DNA of 64,000 nt, from assembly GCA_942491105.1 (NCBI GenBank), contig CALNZX010000001.1:867355-931354 (forward strand), written 5' to 3'. Made by a program: the position numbers and the translations under genes. Shown here in pieces: positions 59,857 through 64,000 of this stretch. Source of the DNA: JBBEAM01 sp942491105 (lineage in GTDB: Bacteria; Pseudomonadota; Alphaproteobacteria; Kiloniellales; DSM-21159). Position 1 is the stretch's first letter. Every line of letters starts with the position of its first letter. The notes under the pieces were generated by a model, which did no database searches, was not told where the DNA came from, and was given only the letters and a program-made list of their open reading frames with translations.

Positions 59857-60623
59857 GCCCGCCGCGCCAGACCCCGGCCACCAGCGAGGGCGATTTCCGC
59901 GCCCCGATCCTGCCCGGCCTGCTGGACAAGGTGAGCTACGAGATCGCCGGCAAGCGCCTGCTCGACGCCATCACCCTGAAGATCGAGGCCGGGCCGCGCA
60001 CGGTGATCCTGGGCCCCAACGGCGCCGGCAAGTCGCTGACCCTGCGGCTCGCCCACGGCCTGATCCGCCCCAGCTCCGGCGCGGTCTATTGGCGCAACCG
60101 CAAGACCGAGGGCGCCGGGTCGGCGCCGCGCCGCCAGGCGATGGTGTTCCAGCGCCCGGTGATGCTGCGCCGCTCGGCCGCCGCCAACGTCGACTACGCC
60201 CTGGCCCTGCACGGCTTTGACCGCGACGAGCGGCGTCAGCGCCGCGACGACGCGCTCGAACGCACCGGCCTCGCCGCCGCCGCCGCCCAGCCGGCGCGCA
60301 CCCTGTCCGGCGGCGAGCAGCAGCGCCTCGCCCTGGCCCGCGCCTGGGCGCTCGGCCCGCAGGTGCTGTTCCTCGACGAGCCGACCGCCAGCCTCGACCC
60401 CTCGGCGACCCGCCAGGTCGAGGAGATCGTCGCCGCCATCGCCGCCGGCGGCACCAAGATCGTCATGACCACCCACGACCTGGGCCAGGCCCGGCGCCTC
60501 GCCGACGAGGTGGTCTTCCTGCACAACGGCCGCCTGCTGGAACAGAGCCCGGCGGCGGATTTTTTCGAGTCTCCGCGCAGCAAGGAAGCCCAGGCCTTCC
60601 TCGGCGGGGAGCTGCTCTGGTGA
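59853..60623 (+). CDS. tupC: tungstate ABC transporter ATP-binding protein
   Basis: A 256-residue ATPase: Walker A GPNGAGKSLT, Q-loop VFQRPVML, signature LSGGEQQR, Walker B VLFLDEPTASLD and H-loop MTTHD. ATG 59853 overlaps the tupB stop (ATGA); the frame also runs upstream through tupB but that is not coding. It energises tungstate import together with TupB and TupA. Confidence 0.93.
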   Translation: MSPPRQTPATSEGDFRAPILPGLLDKVSYEIAGKRLLDAITLKIEAGPRTVILGPNGAGKSLTLRLAHGLIRPSSGAVYWRNRKTEGAGSAPRRQAMVFQRPVMLRRSAAANVDYALALHGFDRDERRQRRDDALERTGLAAAAAQPARTLSGGEQQRLALARAWALGPQVLFLDEPTASLDPSATRQVEEIVAAIAAGGTKIVMTTHDLGQARRLADEVVFLHNGRLLEQSPAADFFESPRSKEAQAFLGGELLW

Positions 60624-60649
60624 ACCGCGAAACATTCGGGAGAACGACC

Positions 60650-61507
60650 ATGCTCAGAAGAAAATTCCTCGGCGCCCCCCTGGCCACGGCCCTGGCGCTG
60701 GCTCTGCTGCTCGCCGTCCCCGCGCTGTCCGGCGCGGCGCGGGCGGACGACAAATTCATCACCGTGGCCTCGACCACCTCGACCGCCAACTCCGGCCTGT
60801 TCGATGTCATCCTGCCCCGCTTCCAGGACGAGACCGGCATCGAGGTGCGGGTCGTGGCCGTGGGCACCGGCAAGGCGATCCAGCAGGCCAAGGACGGCGA
60901 CGCCGACGTGCTCTTCGTCCACGCCAAGGGCCGCGAGGAGGCCTTCGTCGCCGAGGGCTTCGGCGTCGAGCGCTTCGACGTGATGTACAACGACTTCGTC
61001 ATCGTCGGGCCCGACAGCGACCCCGCCGGCGTCGGCGGCATGAGCGACGTGGTCGCGGCCCTGACCCAGATCGCCGAAAGCGAGTCGGCCTTCGCCTCGC
61101 GCGGCGACGACAGCGGCACCCACACCAAGGAGCGCAACCTGTGGAAGCAGGCCGATATCGACATCGCGGCGGCCAGCGGCGGCTGGTACCGGGAGACGGG
61201 ATCGGGCATGGGCGCGACCCTCAACACCGGCATCGGTATGGGCGCCTATGTGCTGACCGACCGGGCCACCTGGATCGCCTTCGCGAACAAGGGCGATTAC
61301 AAAATCCAGGTCGAGGGCGACCCGCAGCTGTTCAATCAGTACGGCATCATTCTGGTGAACCCGGAGAAGCACCCCCACGTCAAGACCGCCGAAGGCCAGG
61401 CCTTCATCGACTGGGTGCTCTCCAAGGACGGGCAGCAGGCCATCGCCGCCTACACGCTGAACGGCCAGCAGCTGTTCTTCCCGAACGGCCGGAAGGCGGG
61501 CTCCTAA
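60650..61507 (+). CDS. tupA: tungstate-binding periplasmic protein
   Basis: A 285-residue binding protein with signal peptide (FLGAPLATALALALLLAVPA, cleavage after ARAD). The mature start FITVASTTSTANSGLFDVIL carries the TTS oxyanion-binding motif of TupA, and RVVAVGTGKAIQQAKDGDAD plus SRGDDSGTHTKERNLWKQAD are family blocks. ATG 60650 with GGGAG at 60638-60642 is chosen. Tungstate rather than molybdate is inferred from family resemblance. It closes the tup operon next to the formate dehydrogenase genes. Confidence 0.93.
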   Translation: MLRRKFLGAPLATALALALLLAVPALSGAARADDKFITVASTTSTANSGLFDVILPRFQDETGIEVRVVAVGTGKAIQQAKDGDADVLFVHAKGREEAFVAEGFGVERFDVMYNDFVIVGPDSDPAGVGGMSDVVAALTQIAESESAFASRGDDSGTHTKERNLWKQADIDIAAASGGWYRETGSGMGATLNTGIGMGAYVLTDRATWIAFANKGDYKIQVEGDPQLFNQYGIILVNPEKHPHVKTAEGQAFIDWVLSKDGQQAIAAYTLNGQQLFFPNGRKAGS

Positions 61508-61858
61508 GCGAGCCCAAAGACCGCGCACCCGCACCCGATCCGGGACGGCTCCACACCCTGTCCCGTCGCGGCGGAACTTGAACGTGGGGGAGGAGACGCA
61601 CCCAGGGCGAGATTTTTTGAGATATCAATAACCCATTCTGCTAAGATTTTGGATAGTCATGTTAGGCGGATCATCATTGTGGGAAGGAGATGGTAGGGTA
61701 TCCTGTTATGGTGTCCATAAGGGGCATCTTTGTGGGGATATTGGGATCTAAGGGGGAATGGCGAGAACCTGGGGGGGGGGAAAGGGGAGTTTGGATAAAA
61801 CCATTGAAGTTTGAGGAAGGGGGGGGGGGGGGGGGAGGGGAGAGAGGAGGGGGGGGTC
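61508..61858. repeat. low-complexity, poly-G containing stretch; no gene
   Basis: After tupA the composition changes abruptly near 61610. From about 61690 to 61858 the plus strand is dominated by G and GA, with uninterrupted G runs at 61771-61780 and 61822-61836 and a shorter one near 61851. No coding sequence is credible; the Vsr reading frame runs into it and loses family resemblance. Such runs can be real but are also typical of two-colour sequencing artefacts or poor assembly ends. Confidence 0.7.
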
Positions 61859-62080
61859 TCGGCAACGATGTGGGTACCAGAAACGGCCGTTCACAAAAAT
61901 CACTGCCTTTCTAGGACCAAAGACGAGATCCGGTTTGCCAGGAAGATCGCGGCGGTGGAGACGGTAGCGGTAACCCATGCTATGAACTAACCGCCGGACG
62001 AGCATTTCTGGTTTCATGTCTTTTGATCGGATAGCGCTCATATTGGCGCTGCGCTGCTTGCGAGTTACGCGATCTACCAT
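61859..62080 (-). pseudogene. vsr: very short patch repair endonuclease (Vsr), truncated
   Basis: The first 74 residues match Vsr: VDRVTRKQRSANMSAIRSKD, then MKPEMLVRRLVHSMGYRYRL and GKPDLVF, with Asp51 at the catalytic position of the E. coli enzyme. The next block, normally V-H-G-C-F-W-H-x-H-x-C, reads VNGRFWYPHRC: the expected His64, Cys66 and His69 are Asn, Arg and Tyr, each one base change away. After that the frame enters the poly-G stretch and the remaining half is missing. Vsr nicks T:G mismatches arising from 5-methylcytosine deamination and usually accompanies a cytosine methyltransferase, as here. Confidence 0.8.
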
Positions 62081-62098
62081 ATTTATCGCCGAAACACG

Positions 62099-62934
62099 TT
62101 AGCTTTCCACCACACGAATTGAGCTCTTGCGATGGTCCAGCTTAGCTTGGAGCTCTGTGACAATCTCATCTGGATCAGGCGGCTTACCTTCTCTTAGGGC
62201 ATTCCTGACCTCATCCCATTCCGAATAGATGATGTTCACGCTCCCAAGGCGATAGTCATCTCCATGCTTGGCGAGAGGATACGTTAGCCAAGTTACTTCA
62301 CTATTAGCAGGGGTGGTTGTTCCGAACACTGGCAAAGCACTAAAGAACTGTGTGTCAACGACAACGAAAAAGCGCTTACCCCACCGGCGAAAAACTGGCA
62401 CTTTGAGTTGAAGTTGAGGAACCAACCGCTTCTGCGCAGATGAACGGAAATCAGGCCGACGGTCCGAGTTAGCTAAGTCAAGCTTCTGGTTACTAATATA
62501 ATGTTTTAGGGCGCTGCGGCTCTCACCGCCGGAAAATAGACAGCCTGAATCTCCACAGCAGCGAAATCGATGACTCTATCATTATCAATCTTTCCAAGAA
62601 GGTAGTCTACCTTCCCAATTTTTTTATCGCGAACACCTTCTTTTTTCGACTCAATTTTTAAAATTCGTACCTCAGGAAAAATACCTACCCTGGTCTTGTT
62701 ACCAAAAGCCAGCTTTGCCGCATCTTTGAATACTACGTCTCTTTCAACAAATCGTACAGGGCATAGCGATGCGGCTTCGCTGCCGTCCGATAATGAACAT
62801 ATTCCAATGGGATCGCTCTTACTAGATTTAGTGCAGGGGCTATTGCGGAAGGGGCAACGCTTAGCCCTTCTGCTCGACCATGCCTCTTGACTCTGATTGT
62901 CTACACCGTAACCAAATATCTCTGAAATTAGCAC
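62099..62934 (-). pseudogene. NotI-family type II restriction endonuclease, split by a frameshift
   Basis: Two adjacent frames join into one protein of about 278 residues if one T is restored in the TTTT run at 62534-62537. The first part (62934 to about 62506) has MLISEIFGYGVDNQSQEAWS, four cysteines (27, 34, 46, 58) like the Fe-Cys4 site of NotI, and VDFAAVEIQ-type catalytic residues (Glu128, Gln130 in AAVEIQAVYF). Across the break it continues SGGESRSALKHYISNQKLDL and then QKRLVPQLQLKVPVFRRWGK, FFVVVDTQFF, in the other frame to 62099. NotI (383 aa) is longer; short relatives exist. As sequenced the gene cannot make the full enzyme. Confidence 0.75.
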
Positions 62935-62943
62935 TCTTTGCCT

Positions 62944-63831
62944 CTATCCTGCGACCGCCATGGGGGAATAGATTACTAATTCCTCAGAAATTTGAATACA
63001 ATGTCCGATACGACGGCCAAGAAGCGGGGGCACAGCATTACCAACTTGTATGTACTGTTCGGTCCGCGATCCCTCGAATTTGAACCAATCCGGAAAAGAT
63101 TGGATGCGTGCAGCTTCACGCACAGTAATTACGCGATCTTGCTCGGGGTGTATATAGGCTCCCCAATGTATATCGCACTTCGTGAGAACTGTGCAGGATA
63201 GACCATCCCACGTCATGCGACCGTATCGTTTGGTGTGATCGCACCTGCGCGCTTTCTTCATACCAGCCGGTAGAAGGTCGTGAGGAATATCGCGCCAGCT
63301 TCCACCTGCGGGGATGTGACTCATGCGTTCGATATTGATGGGGGCAAGGCGGGGTGCGGCGTGGTTAAGAACGGAGTTAGAACCGCCGCGCAGCATTTTT
63401 TGATACTCACCAAGAGCTTCATGTGCATAAGGCTGAATACCCTTGTCTTCACCGTTTGCAAGAGAAGGAAGATCGCCAATCGCATCCCGAATGGTTGTGA
63501 ATGGCTTCAAACCTTCTCCATGGCTCTTTTCAGGCCAAACGATCGGGATTCCTTCGCGATTCCCGATAAAGACAACACGACGGCGTTCCTGAGGCACGCC
63601 ATAGTCCTCAGCGCGTAAAACTCTGCACTCGACATGATAACCGAGTTAGCAAAGCCACAGTGTATACATGGCCTCTCCGTCGCAGTGAGCGTAATGCCGG
63701 TAACGTTCTCCATGACGCCACCCAACGTGAGGATTTAGCCCTTCAACCAGACGCAAGTATTCTCTGAAAAGCTGGCTTCGGTCATCGTGCATACCGCGCT
63801 GATGATTGTATACGCTGAATGCCTGACAGGG
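62944..63831 (-). pseudogene. DNA (cytosine-5-)-methyltransferase remnant with frameshifts and missing 5' part
   Basis: Three reading-frame pieces together give the C-terminal two thirds of a C5 methyltransferase. Motif IV is LPCQAFSVYNHQRGMHDDRS (from 63831), then RLVEGLNPH, a break near 63716-63728, ENV (motif VI) in VMENVTGI, a second break near 63641-63648 (one C missing), then GYHVECRVLRAEDYGVPQER (motif VIII) and, in frame to 62944, VITVREAARIQSFPDWFKF and QYIQVGNAVPPLLG (motifs IX-X). Upstream of 63831 the expected GGP and motif I are absent. It would have protected the NotI-like site. Confidence 0.78.
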
Positions 63832-63872
63832 TAGGTCGGGGTTTAGTTATCCCGATTAGGTCAGGCCGTTTT

Positions 63873-63910
63873 ATCCTGAATCGCTTGCGAAGCAGGATTT
63901 TATTATTATT
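63873..63910 (+). terminator. hairpin followed by T-rich run
   Basis: ATCCTG (63873-63878) pairs with CAGGAT (63893-63898), with an inner TCGC/GCGA stem, followed by TTTATTATTATT. Rho-independent terminator shape; the transcript it would end is not clear. Confidence 0.4.
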
Positions 63911-64000
63911 AGCATTTCCGCGCCTGCGAATTAAATTTTTTCCTATTATCGCGTCCCGACTGCGGAGTCGTTGGCACGGATGGCGGAGAAATCGGAGGGA

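Noticed and set aside
61771..61858. G-runs as a G-quadruplex regulatory element
   Set aside because: They interrupt a vsr gene whose sequence degrades towards them; artefact or decay is the simpler reading.
63980..64000. Possible start of a gene (ATG GCG GAG AAA TCG GAG GGA) at the right edge
   Set aside because: Only seven codons are visible and the ribosome binding site spacing is poor, so no call is made.
1..64000. CRISPR arrays, tRNA or rRNA genes, complete insertion sequences
   Set aside because: No repeat-spacer pattern, no cloverleaf or rRNA-like stretch and no transposase were found on either strand.

Overview
The window reads as a chromosome segment of a free-living, GC-rich alphaproteobacterium. 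The complete CckA-ChpT-CtrA phosphorelay plus the CtrA antagonist SciP, a DksA with a single zinc-site cysteine, and the DUF3305/DUF3306/TorD formate dehydrogenase set all point to that class. Placement near Rhodospirillales is an inference from gene content only. No rRNA, tRNA or CRISPR array was seen.

Left part (1-7489): a minus-strand catabolic cluster holds a periplasmic amide/branched-chain-amino-acid-type binding protein (cut by the window edge), an alpha/beta hydrolase, a three-subunit molybdenum hydroxylase, a CoxG-like protein and a protein strongly resembling NicX (2,5-dihydroxypyridine 5,6-dioxygenase) with its metal ligands kept. A TetR regulator is divergent. Together they look like uptake, hydroxylation, ring opening and hydrolysis of an N-heterocycle. 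Next come 5-formyl-THF cyclo-ligase, a DUF488 protein, a hydratase, and a spermidine/putrescine-type ABC transporter operon that ends in a DszB-like desulfinase candidate (9793-14870).

Middle (14883-40028): PQQ sugar dehydrogenase, HspQ, a PadR-RND efflux operon with a clear 7+7 bp palindrome, a LysM protein, a LOG-family protein, icd, two cyclophilins, alaS, ialB, recA, then cckA, csrA, dksA, sciP, a small exported protein, ctrA, a Fur-box-flanked iron(III) transporter pair, and chpT. All parts of the CckA-ChpT-CtrA-SciP circuit lie within about 9 kb.

Right part (40172-61507): a formate-oxidation region. It holds a cytosolic NAD-dependent enzyme (fused FdsG-FdsB, then FdsA, with a GST between) and a Tat-exported membrane formate dehydrogenase (alpha, beta, gamma, small Tat protein, lipoprotein, TorD-type chaperone, DUF3305, DUF3306, FdhD, MobA) with a WD40-cytochrome c fusion. 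A tungstate transporter operon (tupBCA) of higher GC3 closes it, presumably supplying W/Mo to the enzymes.

Right end (61508-64000): composition drops sharply. A low-complexity poly-G stretch cuts off a Vsr endonuclease, followed by a NotI-family restriction enzyme split by a one-base frameshift and a DNA cytosine methyltransferase remnant with two frameshifts and no 5' part. This is either a decayed restriction-modification module or low-quality sequence near a contig end; the clustered substitutions beside the poly-G favour sequence error for at least part of it.
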